A stretch of 64,000 nucleotides of DNA from Kitasatospora kifunensis. Lineage in GTDB: Bacteria > Actinomycetota > Actinomycetes > Streptomycetales > Streptomycetaceae. Shown one piece after another: positions 41,874 through 50,847 of this stretch (positions are counted from its first letter, which is position 1; each line of letters begins with the position of its first letter). The notes below the pieces were generated by a model, which saw only the letters and a program-made list of their open reading frames with translations, did not search any database and was not told where the DNA came from. The stretch covers positions 3,162,001-3,226,000 of the forward strand of contig NZ_JACHJV010000001.1 in assembly GCF_014203855.1 (NCBI RefSeq). Reading direction: 5' to 3'. The translations under genes were made by a program, and so were the position numbers.

Positions 41874-42592
41874 GCCTGCTTGGTGTCCCTGCGGTACAGC
41901 ACGGCCGCCCCGGCCACGAAGACCGCCAGGAACCCGGCCAGCCCGGCCGCGGCGGCCAGGTCGAAGGAGGTGCCCGGGTGCACGAAGCCGGCCAGTTGGT
42001 TGTACAGGTAGACCGGGTTGAACCGGGCCGCAGTCTTCAGCCCGCCGGTGACCGGGAACCAGGTGCCGCCGAAGGCCGCCATCAGCATGTAGACGATCAT
42101 CACGATCGGCTGCACCGCGCTCGGCTCCGCCGCGTACCCGAGCGCCACGCCCAGGGCCGCGAAGACGAAGCTGCCCACCCAGAGCACGGCCACCAGGCCG
42201 AGCCACTGCCCGGCGTCCAACCGCACGCCCTCGAAGGCACCGAGCACGAAGACCACCAGGATGGAGGGCAGCGTGGTCACCGCGCAGGCGCTGATCTTCG
42301 CCACCGCGTACGCCCGCCCCGGCAGCGCGGTCAGCCGCAGCTGCCGGGTCCAGCCGCTCTTGCGCTCCAGCGAGATCCGCTGCGCGCTGCCGGTGAGCAC
42401 CGCGCCGACCGCGCCGAAGGTGGCCATCGAGACCATGAAGTAGCTCTTGGCGCTGACCCCGGTGGAGACGTTGCCGTTGTTGTAGGCGCTGATGAAGAAG
42501 AAGTACATCAGCGCCGGGTACAGGACCGTGAAGAAGACGTAGCGCCGGTTGCGCAGCGTGCGCAGGATCTCCAGCTTGATCAGGGTTCTCAT
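41870..42592 (-). CDS. ABC-2 type exporter permease
   Basis: A 240-residue inner-membrane permease with six predicted helices, beginning MRTLIKLEILRTLRNRRYVF. The ABC-2 pattern is seen in SLERKSGWTRQLRLTALPGR and the later GGTWFPVTGG. It overlaps both the ATPase gene upstream and the kinase gene downstream by four bases, so the three are one coupled operon. The substrate is probably a peptide, lipid or drug. Confidence 0.9.
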   Translation of the reverse strand: MRTLIKLEILRTLRNRRYVFFTVLYPALMYFFFISAYNNGNVSTGVSAKSYFMVSMATFGAVGAVLTGSAQRISLERKSGWTRQLRLTALPGRAYAVAKISACAVTTLPSILVVFVLGAFEGVRLDAGQWLGLVAVLWVGSFVFAALGVALGYAAEPSAVQPIVMIVYMLMAAFGGTWFPVTGGLKTAARFNPVYLYNQLAGFVHPGTSFDLAAAAGLAGFLAVFVAGAAVLYRRDTKQA

Positions 42593-43578
42593 CGCACGCG
42601 CTCCGTCCCGCTCGGGGTGCCGACCTGTTCGTCCTGCTGCCCGTCCTGCTGTTCGTCCTGCTCATCCTGTTCACCGGTGATGGTGAGGAAGGCCTGCTCG
42701 AGACCGAGGCTGGTGACCTCAAGACCGCGCGGGTAGCAGCCCGCCCGGTACAGCCCGGCCACCACCGCGTCAGCGTCGGTGGAGCGGATCCGCACGGTGC
42801 GCACCCCGTTCGCCGGGCCGCTGATCTCCAGCGCGACCAGGTTCGGCAGCGCGCGCAGCGCGGCCTCCTCGACCTGGCCGTCCGCGGCGTGCAACTCGAA
42901 GCTGACCCGCCGGGCGCCGGCCTTGGCCTTGATCTCGGCGGACGAGCCGTCGGCGATCAACCGCCCGCGGTGCAGCACCAGCACCCGGTCGGCGATCGAG
43001 TCGGCCTCCTCCAGGTAGTGGGTGGCGAAGAGGACCGTGCGGCCTTCCTGGGCCTGCCGGCGCATCGCGCCCCAGAACTGCTGGCGGACCGAGACGTCCA
43101 TGCCGGTGGTCGGCTCGTCCAGCACGATCAGGTCGTTCTGCCCGGCGATCGCCAGCGCGAAGCGGACCCGCTGCTCCTGGCCGCCGGAGAGCTTGTCGAC
43201 CCGGCGGTCGGCGATCTCGGTGATCCCGGCGTCCCGCAGCACCTGCTCGACCCGGTGTCCGCGCGGGTGGACGTCGCAGGCCAGCTGGACCAGCTCACGC
43301 ACCTTGACGTCGGTCATCAGGCCGCCGCTCTGCAGCATCGCGCCGACCCGGCCGGCCGCCACGGCCGCGCGCGGGGTGCCGCCGAAGAGGGTGACCTGCC
43401 CCTGGTCGGGGTCACGCAGCCCGAGCAGCAGGTCCAGGCTGCTGGACTTGCCCGCGCCGTTGGGGCCGAGCAACGCCACCGTCTGGCCCGGATGGAGCGT
43501 CAGGTCCAGGCCGTTCACCGCCTTGACGTGCCCGTAGCTCTTGCTGACCTGTCTGAACGCGGCCACTTCCTCGGGCAT
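42589..43578 (-). CDS. ABC exporter ATP-binding protein
   Basis: A 329-residue ATPase for the adjacent ABC-2 permease. Walker A is GPNGAGKSS (38-46), the signature LSGGQEQR (about 138), Walker B LIVLDEPTTG and the switch histidine ATHYLEEAD. The C-terminal DrrA-like regulatory domain ends in a low-complexity run (EQDEQDEQQDGQQDEQ) that looks like recent triplet-type expansion. ATG 43578 has GGGGAG upstream and opens the operon ABC ATPase - permease - kinase. Confidence 0.93.
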   Translation of the reverse strand: MPEEVAAFRQVSKSYGHVKAVNGLDLTLHPGQTVALLGPNGAGKSSSLDLLLGLRDPDQGQVTLFGGTPRAAVAAGRVGAMLQSGGLMTDVKVRELVQLACDVHPRGHRVEQVLRDAGITEIADRRVDKLSGGQEQRVRFALAIAGQNDLIVLDEPTTGMDVSVRQQFWGAMRRQAQEGRTVLFATHYLEEADSIADRVLVLHRGRLIADGSSAEIKAKAGARRVSFELHAADGQVEEAALRALPNLVALEISGPANGVRTVRIRSTDADAVVAGLYRAGCYPRGLEVTSLGLEQAFLTITGEQDEQDEQQDGQQDEQVGTPSGTERVR

Positions 43579-43663
43579 CGCGGCTCTCCCCGTCGATCTG
43601 CTGCTCTCTCGCTGACCCGTTCAGGATGGCGGAGCGGCGGCGGGAACGGCAGTGTGCGTCGTC

Positions 43664-43699
43664 GCGTCCTCGGCATGACGGATGTCATGCCGAGGACGC
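43664..43699. promoter_or_regulatory. 16-bp perfect palindrome upstream of the ABC/kinase operon
   Basis: GCGTCCTCGGCATGAC-GGAT-GTCATGCCGAGGACGC. It lies 86 bases upstream of the ATPase start and six bases past the peptidase stop. It may be the terminator of the peptidase gene. Its central ATGAC-N4-GTCAT symmetry and lower GC content than the other terminators also suit an operator for the DesR-type regulator. Confidence 0.6.
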
Positions 43700-43704
43700 C
43701 CGGA

Positions 43705-45834
43705 TCACAGCCCCAGCGCCGACTTCAAGAAGTCCACCTGAAGCAGCAGCAGGTTCTCCGCCACCTGCTCCTGCGGCGTCATGTGGGTGACGCCGGACAG
43801 CGGCAGCACGGTGTGCGGCCGGCCCGCGGCCAGCAGCGCCGAGGAGAGCCGCAGGGTGTGCGCGGCCACCACGTTGTCGTCGGCCAGGCCGTGCACGATC
43901 ATCAGCGGCCGCTCCAGCTTGGGCGCGTCCGCGATCAGCGAGTTGGCCTGGTAGACCTCCGGACGCTGGTCGGGGTGGCCCAGATAGCGCTCGGTGTAGT
44001 GGGTGTCGTAGAGCCGCCACTCGGTCACCGGGGCGCCGGCCACCGCCGCGTGGAAGACGTCGGGGCGACGCAGCACCGCAAGCGCCGACAGGTAGCCGCC
44101 GTAGGACCAGCCGCGGATCGCCACCCGGGCGAGGTCCAGCGGGAACTCCTCGGCCAACGCGTGCAGCGCCTCGACCTGGTCGTCCAGGGTGACCCCGGCG
44201 AAGTCGAAGGCGACCGCCTTCTCCCAGGCGGGGCTACGGCCCGGGGTGCCGCGGCCGTCGGCGACCACCACGGCGAAGCCCTGGTCGGCGAACCACTGCG
44301 CGCTGAGGAAGGCGTTGTGCGCCTGCACCACCACCGCCCCGTGCGGACCGCCGTACGGGTCCATCAGCACCGGCAGCAGCCCGTCGCGCTCCCGGTCGTA
44401 GCCGGTCGGCAGCACCACGGCCGCCGGGATCCGGCGCTCCCCGGCCAGCCGGAACTGCGGCCGGGTGGTGAGCACCGGCGTCTCGGCGTACGAGGTGACC
44501 GCAAGGACGCTCTCACCGCCGCGCAGCACCTCGGCCCGCCGGCCCGGACGGTCCAGAGCCGCGCTGGAGAGCACGGTGACCTCGCCGCCGCGCACCGCGT
44601 CCAGCGCCGCGCCCCGGCGCAACAGGCGCGGGCCCGAGCCATCCAGCGGGACGACGTACAGGCCCTGCAGCCCCGGGGTCTGGTCCTCGGCGGCCTCGCC
44701 CGCGCTCGCGGTGCACAGGATCTCCTCGGCGCCGACCGCGAGCACGGACCGCACGTGCAAGGTGGCGTCGGTGAGCTCGAGCTGGTCGGCGAAGAGCGCG
44801 CGGTGGCCCGGCTCGTCGCTGATCCGCACCAGACGGCCGCCCGGGGTCCAGGCGGGCACCCCGGGGAACAGCTCCAGCCAGGCCGCGTCCTGCTCGGCGA
44901 GCAGTTCGCTGGTGGCGCCGCTGGCCTGGTCGACGGTGAGCAGCAGCTGGCTGCGCTGGTCACGGGCCTGCACCAGCAGCAGCGGCGCACCGCCCGCCGA
45001 CCAGTGCACCCGGCCCAGGTACGGGTAGGCGGCGCGGTCCCAGAGGACCTCGGTGCGCGTGCCGTCCAGGCCGAGCAGCCAGAGCGTGACCTCGGCGTTG
45101 GGGGTGCCGGCGGCCGGGTAGGCGACCTCGGCGGGCACGACCTGGGGGTTGGCCGGGTCGGCGATCCACCAGCGCTGGACCGGCGCGTCGTCGGCACGGG
45201 CGACCAGCAGCGCATCGCTGCGCGGGGACCACCAGTAGCCGCGGTCCCGGTCCATCTCCTCCTGCGCGATGAACTCCGCCTGTCCCCAGGTCACTCCGGC
45301 CGTCTCCGGCTCCGCCAGCGCGCGGTCGCCGCTGCCGTCGGCCGCGATCAGGCGCAGCGCGCCCGCGGTGGTTGGGTAGGCGATCCAGCGGCCGTCGGGC
45401 GAGGGGCGCGGGTCGATCAGCGGTCCGACGGCGGGCAGCTCGCGCGCACCGCCCTTGGCCAGGTCGGCCGTGAAGAGCCGTCCGGAGAGCGCGAAGGCGG
45501 CAAGCTGGGCCGCGCCGTCCAGCGCGTAGCCGACGATGCCGGCCGAGCCCTCCCGGCTGCGCTCGCGGCGGGCCCGCTCGGCCGGCGAGAGGTCCTCCTC
45601 GCCGCCGCCGAGCAGCAGGGCGGGGTCGGCGACGACGGTCTCCGTGCCGGTGGCCGGGTCCAGGCTCCAGAGCAGGTTGGCCCGGTCCCGACCGGTGGAG
45701 CGCAGGAAGACGACCCGGGCGCCGTCGGGTGCCACGGCGAACGAGCGGGGCTGGCCGACGGTGTAGCGCAGGGTCCGCGCGTACTGCCGGGGGAAGGTGT
45801 CCTGAGCGGTGGCTGAGGGAGCTTCAGTGGTCAT
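43705..45834 (-). CDS. S9 family peptidase (dipeptidyl-peptidase IV-like)
   Basis: A 709-residue serine peptidase. An N-terminal beta-propeller (about 1-450) is followed by the alpha/beta-hydrolase catalytic domain: PVLMDPYGGPHG, the nucleophile GWSYGGYLS (Ser near 575), the acid in HGLADDNVV and the histidine in SGVTHMTPQ. There is no signal peptide, so it is cytosolic and probably clips small peptides. ATG 45834 (MTTEAPSATAQD) is chosen. It is the last gene before the palindrome and ABC/kinase operon. Confidence 0.93.
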   Translation of the reverse strand: MTTEAPSATAQDTFPRQYARTLRYTVGQPRSFAVAPDGARVVFLRSTGRDRANLLWSLDPATGTETVVADPALLLGGGEEDLSPAERARRERSREGSAGIVGYALDGAAQLAAFALSGRLFTADLAKGGARELPAVGPLIDPRPSPDGRWIAYPTTAGALRLIAADGSGDRALAEPETAGVTWGQAEFIAQEEMDRDRGYWWSPRSDALLVARADDAPVQRWWIADPANPQVVPAEVAYPAAGTPNAEVTLWLLGLDGTRTEVLWDRAAYPYLGRVHWSAGGAPLLLVQARDQRSQLLLTVDQASGATSELLAEQDAAWLELFPGVPAWTPGGRLVRISDEPGHRALFADQLELTDATLHVRSVLAVGAEEILCTASAGEAAEDQTPGLQGLYVVPLDGSGPRLLRRGAALDAVRGGEVTVLSSAALDRPGRRAEVLRGGESVLAVTSYAETPVLTTRPQFRLAGERRIPAAVVLPTGYDRERDGLLPVLMDPYGGPHGAVVVQAHNAFLSAQWFADQGFAVVVADGRGTPGRSPAWEKAVAFDFAGVTLDDQVEALHALAEEFPLDLARVAIRGWSYGGYLSALAVLRRPDVFHAAVAGAPVTEWRLYDTHYTERYLGHPDQRPEVYQANSLIADAPKLERPLMIVHGLADDNVVAAHTLRLSSALLAAGRPHTVLPLSGVTHMTPQEQVAENLLLLQVDFLKSALGL

Positions 45835-46114
45835 GGCACCGCACCTTACGGTGTCGCCCCACCGGCGCTCACCCGTTCGGCGCAGCGTCAAGAAGTCGCC
45901 CGCACAGCCCCGCAAACCGCCTCCCACCGGCTGCTGCGCCCCTTCGGTGCCCCCGCGCCACGACCTCCAAGGACTCACGGACAGTAATACAGCCCTCACT
46001 GATCGGGTATTCCTTGTTCGGGGATCCGGATGATCGATATCCGGTTCGTCGCTGTCCGACACGGTCCAACCGCCGCCCAGTGGGCGGCGCACCCGAGAAG
46101 GGGTGTGAGCCGTC
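45835..46114. other. 280-bp divergent intergenic region
   Basis: It lies between the S9 peptidase and the small membrane-protein gene. It contains an inverted repeat CCGGAT/ATCCGG (46026-46044) and a GC-rich hairpin CGCCGCC/GGCGGCG (46071-46089) close to the small gene's ribosome-binding site, which could limit its translation. AT-rich stretches near 45980-46020 are likely promoter DNA. Confidence 0.45.
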
Positions 46115-46309
46115 ATGGCTTTGTCCATCTCCGCAGCCATGTTGATGCTGGTCATCGTGGTGGTCCTGGTCCGCCGCTCCGGCCTCAAGCTGGCCCACGC
46201 GGTCATCTGCGCTCTGCTGGGCTTCTACCTCGCCTCCAGCTCGATCGCGCCCTCGATCCAGCAGGTGACCAGCAACCTCGCCGGGATGCTCAATGACCTG
46301 AAGCTCTGA
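46115..46309 (+). CDS. Small conserved membrane protein
   Basis: A 64-residue protein, nearly all hydrophobic: one or two membrane helices ([20 protein letters not shown], and [18 protein letters not shown]) and a short C-terminal amphipathic tail ([12 protein letters not shown]). I recognise the GFYLA(S/D)SS(I/M)(A/G)P segment as recurring in small streptomycete membrane proteins of unknown function. ATG 46115 has GTGAG and GGGG upstream. It lies 45 bp before mshB. Confidence 0.75.
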   Translation: MALSISAAMLMLVIVVVLVRRSGLKLAHAVICALLGFYLASSSIAPSIQQVTSNLAGMLNDLKL

Positions 46310-46353
46310 GGCCTGGGCCGGTGGCCGCGGTGGCGGTCGTTAGGCTGCTCCCT

Positions 46354-47268
46354 ATGACCGCTGCCGCCGACCAGAGCACTGCCGCAGCCCGCCGCCTGCT
46401 GCTGGTGCACGCCCACCCCGACGACGAGTCGATCGGCAACGGCGCCACCATGGCCCGCTACGCCGCCGAAGGCGCCCAGGTCACCCTGGTGACCTGCACC
46501 CTCGGCGAGGGCGGCGAGGTGATCCCCGGCGAGCTGGCCCACCTGACGGCGGATCGGCAGGACGGGCTCGGCGCACACCGGATCGGCGAGCTGGCCGCCG
46601 CGATGCGGGAAGTCGGCGTGACCGACGTCCGCTTCCTGGGCGGCCAGGGCCGGTACCGGGACTCCGGCATGCTCGGCGTGCCGGAGAACGACCGCCCCGA
46701 CTGCTTCTGGCAGGCCGACCTGGACCAGGCCGCCGGGCACCTGGTCACGGTGGTCCGCGAGGTGCGCCCGCAGGTCCTGGTCACCTATGACGAGCGCGGC
46801 GGCTACGGGCACCCGGACCACATCAAGGCGCACCGGGTGGCGATGCGCGCCGCCGAGCTGGCCGCCGACCCCCACTACCGCCCCGAGCTCGGCCCGGCCT
46901 GGCGGATCGTCAGGATCTTCTGGAACCGGATGCCGCGCTCGGTGCTGCTGGCCGGGCTGCGGGCGGCCGCCGAGCGCTTCGAGCTGGCTGCCGAGCCCGA
47001 GGACGTGCCGGGCGTGGTCGCCGACGAGCTGATCGACGCGGCGCTCGACGGGGCCCGCTTCGCCGACCGCAAGGCCGCCGCGATGCGCGCGCATGTCACC
47101 CAGATCACCGTGGACGGCGGCTTCTTCGCGCTGAGCAACGACCGCTGGCAGCCGCTGGTGGCCGACGAGTACTACCAGTTGGCCCGGGGTGAGGCCGGCT
47201 CCGCGCGGCCGCTGACCGACCTGTTCGCCGGCCTGCCCGGCATCGGCGCCACCGGAATCGAGGCCTGA
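46354..47268 (+). CDS. mshB: N-acetyl-1-D-myo-inositol-2-amino-2-deoxy-alpha-D-glucopyranoside deacetylase
   Basis: A 304-residue zinc enzyme for the second step of mycothiol synthesis. The metal motif [11 protein letters not shown] (about residue 24) and [12 protein letters not shown] (about 145) are the LmbE/PIG-L hallmarks. MshB-type segments include [24 protein letters not shown] and [11 protein letters not shown] 46354 is used; GTG 46321 is upstream. The downstream DUF6113 gene overlaps its stop (TGATG). It supports the actinobacterial thiol redox system. Confidence 0.94.
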   Translation: MTAAADQSTAAARRLLLVHAHPDDESIGNGATMARYAAEGAQVTLVTCTLGEGGEVIPGELAHLTADRQDGLGAHRIGELAAAMREVGVTDVRFLGGQGRYRDSGMLGVPENDRPDCFWQADLDQAAGHLVTVVREVRPQVLVTYDERGGYGHPDHIKAHRVAMRAAELAADPHYRPELGPAWRIVRIFWNRMPRSVLLAGLRAAAERFELAAEPEDVPGVVADELIDAALDGARFADRKAAAMRAHVTQITVDGGFFALSNDRWQPLVADEYYQLARGEAGSARPLTDLFAGLPGIGATGIEA

Positions 47269-47699
47269 TGAGCAACCCGCTGCACACCTTGCTCGGCACC
47301 CGGGCCCAGCGGCTGGCCGAGCCACTGCCGGCCCGCCCGGTGCGCATCGCCTGGTACGCGGTGCTCTTCCTGCTCGGCGCTCTGGGCTCACTCTGCGGTT
47401 GTTTTGTGCAGGCTCTGTGGAGCCCGGCCGGTCTGGTGTTCGCGCTGATCGCCAACGGCGCCGTCTCGTACCTGGGCCTGCGGGCGACCGGCACCAAGCT
47501 GGGCGCGGGCGTGCCGCTGATCGGCTGGTTCCTGGTGCTGCTGGTCCTGCTCTCCCCGCGGCCCGAGGGCGACTTCGTCCTCGCCAACGGCCTGGACTCG
47601 TACGTCTACGTACTGGGCGGCTGGCTGCCCGGGTTGATCTGCGCGACACTGCCGACCCGCTCGCCGTTCACCTTCGGCATCCCGCGCCAGCGGGACTGA
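47268..47699 (+). CDS. DUF6113 family membrane protein
   Basis: A 143-residue protein with four predicted membrane helices (about 27-47, 50-72, 80-98, 112-128) and a basic N-terminus. It is coupled to mshB by a TGATG stop-start overlap. The family is conserved beside mshB in Streptomyces but has no known function. Confidence 0.86.
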   Translation: MSNPLHTLLGTRAQRLAEPLPARPVRIAWYAVLFLLGALGSLCGCFVQALWSPAGLVFALIANGAVSYLGLRATGTKLGAGVPLIGWFLVLLVLLSPRPEGDFVLANGLDSYVYVLGGWLPGLICATLPTRSPFTFGIPRQRD

Positions 47700-47748
47700 C
47701 CGGACCCGACGGGCAGTCAGTGCGCCCGGCCCGTAGGCTCGACGGTGC

Positions 47749-47789
47749 GGAACCGGACGTATCGGGTCCTGGAACCGGACGTATCGGGT
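47749..47789. promoter_or_regulatory. Two 19-bp direct repeats upstream of the VanW-domain gene
   Basis: GGAACCGGACGTATCGGGT occurs at 47749-47767 and 47771-47789, 22 bp apart, so both copies face the same side of the helix. Each contains the imperfect dyad ACCNGA-N4-TCNGGT. They end about 100 bases upstream of the start and are probably regulator-binding sites. GGAACC also resembles an ECF-sigma -35 element. Confidence 0.6.
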
Positions 47790-47887
47790 TCTAAGGGAAG
47801 CAGTTCGCCACCCTGGGGTTCCCAGTATGGTGGTGCCGCAGCAACGTCGGACGAGCCGTCCGGCCGCGAACCCGGAGCAGAGCAGCA

Positions 47888-50293
47888 TTGAGCAGCCGCG
47901 AATCTGACAGCGCCTACCCGTCCTCCCGACGGGCGACGCCCCCCGGCCACAGGGCGGGTGAGGGGCCCGACGCCTACCCGTCGGGCACCCCTCCCTACGG
48001 CATCCCGGGGCTGGCGAACGGCTTCGGTAGCGACCCCTTCGGCTCGGCGAGTCCGCTGGCGCACGAGGAGGCCGAGCCCGAGGTCCCCAAGACCGAGACG
48101 ACGCTGACCACCCGAATCTCGATCAACATCCCGGGCTCCCGGCCGATCCCACCGGTGGTGATGCGAAGCACCGTCAAACCGGAGGAGCAGGCGCAGGCCC
48201 CGGAGCCGGAGGCCGGGCCGCGGCACCGCGCGGCAGCGCCCGCCTCCCCGCCGCCCGGTGCGGTGGAGACCGGCGGCCGCACGGCCGCCGCGGCCGGGCC
48301 GGCACCGGACTGGCGCACGCCGCCCGGCGGGACCCAGCTGCCCGGCGGGGCCCAGAACGGCGGGGTCCAGAACGCCGAGTCGGAGGCGGAGTCGACCGGC
48401 GAGTGGTTCCGGCCCCGGCAGAAGAGCCGGCCCGAGCCGGTGGGTTCCACCGCGCCGCACACCGCCGTCCCCAACCCGGCGCCGACCGCCGCCGCCCCCA
48501 TGCCCGCGCCCGTCGCGCCGCAGGGCGCGGCACCATACCCGCAGGGTGGCGCTCCCACCACGCCGCTCTTCTCCGCGGAGAGCACCCTGCAGACCCCGCT
48601 GCCCCGGCCCAGCAGCGCGCCGCCGTCCCCGTTCGGCGCGGGCGAGCCGCAGCCGGCCGTCGGCAACCCGTTCGCCGACCAGCGAGGCGGCTACCCGGCC
48701 GACCCCTACGCGACCGGCGGCACTCCCTATCCGGGCCCCCAGCAGCCGTACCCGACCGACGGCGCTCCCTACGCGAACGCCAACCCGTACGCGGGCGACC
48801 CGTACGCGAACCCGCCCGAGAACCCCGCCACGCCGTACCCCGGCGGCGCCGGCGCCCCGCAGCCCGGTCTGGGCACGCCGCAGGGCGCCCCGCCCGCCGG
48901 GGATCCCTTCGGCACCACCGCCAACCCGCGGCCCACCGGCACCCCCGGCGCGCCCGGGCGGTTCGCCAAGCCGCAGCCGCCGGTCAACCCGCCCGGCTCC
49001 TTCGGCCGGGGCACGCCGGGGACCGAGGAGCCCGAGGACACCCAGATCGGCGGCTTCGACCCGATCACCGGCGAGCTGCCGCAGGAGGCCATACCTGGCC
49101 TGCCGGTGGCCGGCCTGTACGGCGCCGCGCCCAGCGCGCCCCGGCCCGGCACCGCCGCTGCCGCGGGTGGCGCCCGCCCGGTCACCGAGCCGCCGGTACC
49201 CGGCGCCCCCGGGCCGGCGCCCGCCACCCTGGGCGCCGAACCGCTCGGCGCCGCGCTGCCCACCGACCCCGAGGTCACACCAGCCCCCGCGGCACCCAAG
49301 CCGCCCGCGCCGGCCGCCGCCAAGCCCAAGCCCCGCTCCAAGGTCCAGAAGCTGCTGGTCACCGGGGTGGGCGGGGTGCTCTTCCTGGGGGCCGCCGCGT
49401 ACGGCACCGGCCTGATGCTCAACCAGGCGGACGTGCCGCGCGGGACCGCGGTGCTCGGCACCGACATCGGCGGTGACAGCCGCGACCAGGCGGTCCATCA
49501 GCTCGACAGCACGGTGGGCCAGATCGGCGCGAAGCCGATACAGCTGAAGATCGGCGACCAGACGCTACCGCTGGACCCCGCCACCGCCGGCCTGAGCTTC
49601 GACACCACCGCCACCGTGGACGGGCTGACCAAGCACAGCTACAACCCCTCGACCGTGATCGGCTCGCTGGCCGGTGGCACCAAGCAGGTGCCGCCGCAGG
49701 TACGGATCGACCGGGCCAAGCTCAAGGCCGCGCTGGACAGCCTGGCGGCGAGCTCGGCGACCGGGCTCAAGGAGGGCTACGTCCAGTTCAACGACTCCGG
49801 CGACCCGAGCGTGGTGCCCGGTCAGGCGGGGCAGGCGGTGAACGGCAGCGCGGCGGTCGACCAGGTGGCCCAGAGCTACCAGGACCGGGCCGACGGCAAG
49901 GCGGACGCGCCGATCACGCTGGCGGTGACCGCCGCCCAGCCCAAGGTCTCCACCCAGGCGCTGCAGCAGGCCGCCTCCGGCCTCGGCAAGTCGATCGTCA
50001 GCGGCCGGGTCACCGTGCTGGCCGGCACCGGCGCCGCGACCAGGAAGTTCGTCTTCACCCCGGCAATCGCGGCAAAGACGCTCACGCTGGCTCCGGACGC
50101 CTCCGGAAACATCGGTCCCAAGTGGGATCTGAACCAGTTGGCCACGCAGGTCGGCCCGCTCTTCGACAAGCTCAAGTTCCGTAAGGCCGACGGTACTTTG
50201 GGCCCCATCACAACCCAGGATGTGGCGGACGCGATCGCCTCCGTGTACGACAAGAACAGTGATGCGGAGCGCACTTTCAAGTTTCATCTGTGA
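47888..50293 (+). CDS. Large membrane protein with proline-rich cytosolic region and extracytoplasmic VanW/PG-binding domains
   Basis: An 801-residue protein. Residues 1-480 are disordered, Pro/Gly/Ala-rich with PYPGG- and PYANANPYAGD-type repeats. One membrane helix follows (about 487-507). The extracytoplasmic part (about 520-800) has two YoaR/PG_binding_4-type repeats, GTDIGGDSRDQAVHQL and QVDQVAQSYQDRA-like segments. TTG 47888 (SSRESDSAYP) matches the family start and follows GGAGCAG. It probably links envelope peptidoglycan to the cytosol, but the partner is unknown. It is followed by a strong terminator. Confidence 0.82.
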   Translation: MSSRESDSAYPSSRRATPPGHRAGEGPDAYPSGTPPYGIPGLANGFGSDPFGSASPLAHEEAEPEVPKTETTLTTRISINIPGSRPIPPVVMRSTVKPEEQAQAPEPEAGPRHRAAAPASPPPGAVETGGRTAAAAGPAPDWRTPPGGTQLPGGAQNGGVQNAESEAESTGEWFRPRQKSRPEPVGSTAPHTAVPNPAPTAAAPMPAPVAPQGAAPYPQGGAPTTPLFSAESTLQTPLPRPSSAPPSPFGAGEPQPAVGNPFADQRGGYPADPYATGGTPYPGPQQPYPTDGAPYANANPYAGDPYANPPENPATPYPGGAGAPQPGLGTPQGAPPAGDPFGTTANPRPTGTPGAPGRFAKPQPPVNPPGSFGRGTPGTEEPEDTQIGGFDPITGELPQEAIPGLPVAGLYGAAPSAPRPGTAAAAGGARPVTEPPVPGAPGPAPATLGAEPLGAALPTDPEVTPAPAAPKPPAPAAAKPKPRSKVQKLLVTGVGGVLFLGAAAYGTGLMLNQADVPRGTAVLGTDIGGDSRDQAVHQLDSTVGQIGAKPIQLKIGDQTLPLDPATAGLSFDTTATVDGLTKHSYNPSTVIGSLAGGTKQVPPQVRIDRAKLKAALDSLAASSATGLKEGYVQFNDSGDPSVVPGQAGQAVNGSAAVDQVAQSYQDRADGKADAPITLAVTAAQPKVSTQALQQAASGLGKSIVSGRVTVLAGTGAATRKFVFTPAIAAKTLTLAPDASGNIGPKWDLNQLATQVGPLFDKLKFRKADGTLGPITTQDVADAIASVYDKNSDAERTFKFHL

Positions 50294-50315
50294 GCATGTC
50301 AAAAATGCTCGAGTC

Positions 50316-50346
50316 ACGCCCCGGAACGGCGATCGTTCCGGGGCGT
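50316..50346 (+). terminator. Terminator after the VanW-domain gene
   Basis: A perfect 13-bp stem ACGCCCCGGAACG/CGTTCCGGGGCGT with a GCGAT loop; three more pairs form if one T is bulged. Confidence 0.92.
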
Positions 50347-50847
50347 TGACATGATTACCGGCGACATCCCGCCAGTGGCGTGTAACTGACAGCGGAGCCG
50401 GGCAGCACCTCTCCCGACGGATTCCAGGGGGGTGCTTAATGGCTGACGAATAGTCGCCATCGGCGGCTTCCCGCCAAATCCGTCCGGATACCGGACGCTG
50501 AAAACCGACGAGTATTGCCCTCATAGGGGGTCAAAACGGACACCCTTATCTATGCGCGTCGACCTCTTAAAGACGGCCTTCATGCGTCCAGATACCGGTG
50601 CGACTAAGTCCTCGTTACGAACTTATGAACGAGCTTTGACGGTGTATGTCCGTTTTGGCACGTCTCGTCATGAGGCTGTCAAGTATCTGAAAGCTACAAC
50701 CTGATGGACATTCCAGAACGAAGCCAAAACTGCCTGTCCAGCTAGAGAGAAACGCTTGACGTTCGATAAACGAGTTGCGAGAGTCCGTTCGACCAACTTC
50801 TTCCTCGTTGCTGCTGCACAGACCACACCGGCGGGAGCTTTCGCACC
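50347..50847 (+). promoter_or_regulatory. AT-rich regulatory region of the BldK-type permease operon
   Basis: About 500 bases with visibly lower GC than the rest of the window. Seen in it: a perfect inverted repeat CGTCCGG-ATA-CCGGACG (50481-50497), an inverted repeat CTCGTT-N11-AACGAG (50611-50633), and two TTGACG hexamers (50635 and 50756 regions) as -35 candidates without convincing -10 partners. No gene is supported; an 81-codon leftward frame has no ribosome-binding site or recognisable product. It should hold the promoter and developmental operators of the operon downstream. Confidence 0.6.

Noticed and set aside
42889..45816. A 975-codon open frame on the plus strand
   Set aside because: It is antisense to the ABC ATPase and S9 peptidase genes, lacks a ribosome-binding site and has no recognisable domain.
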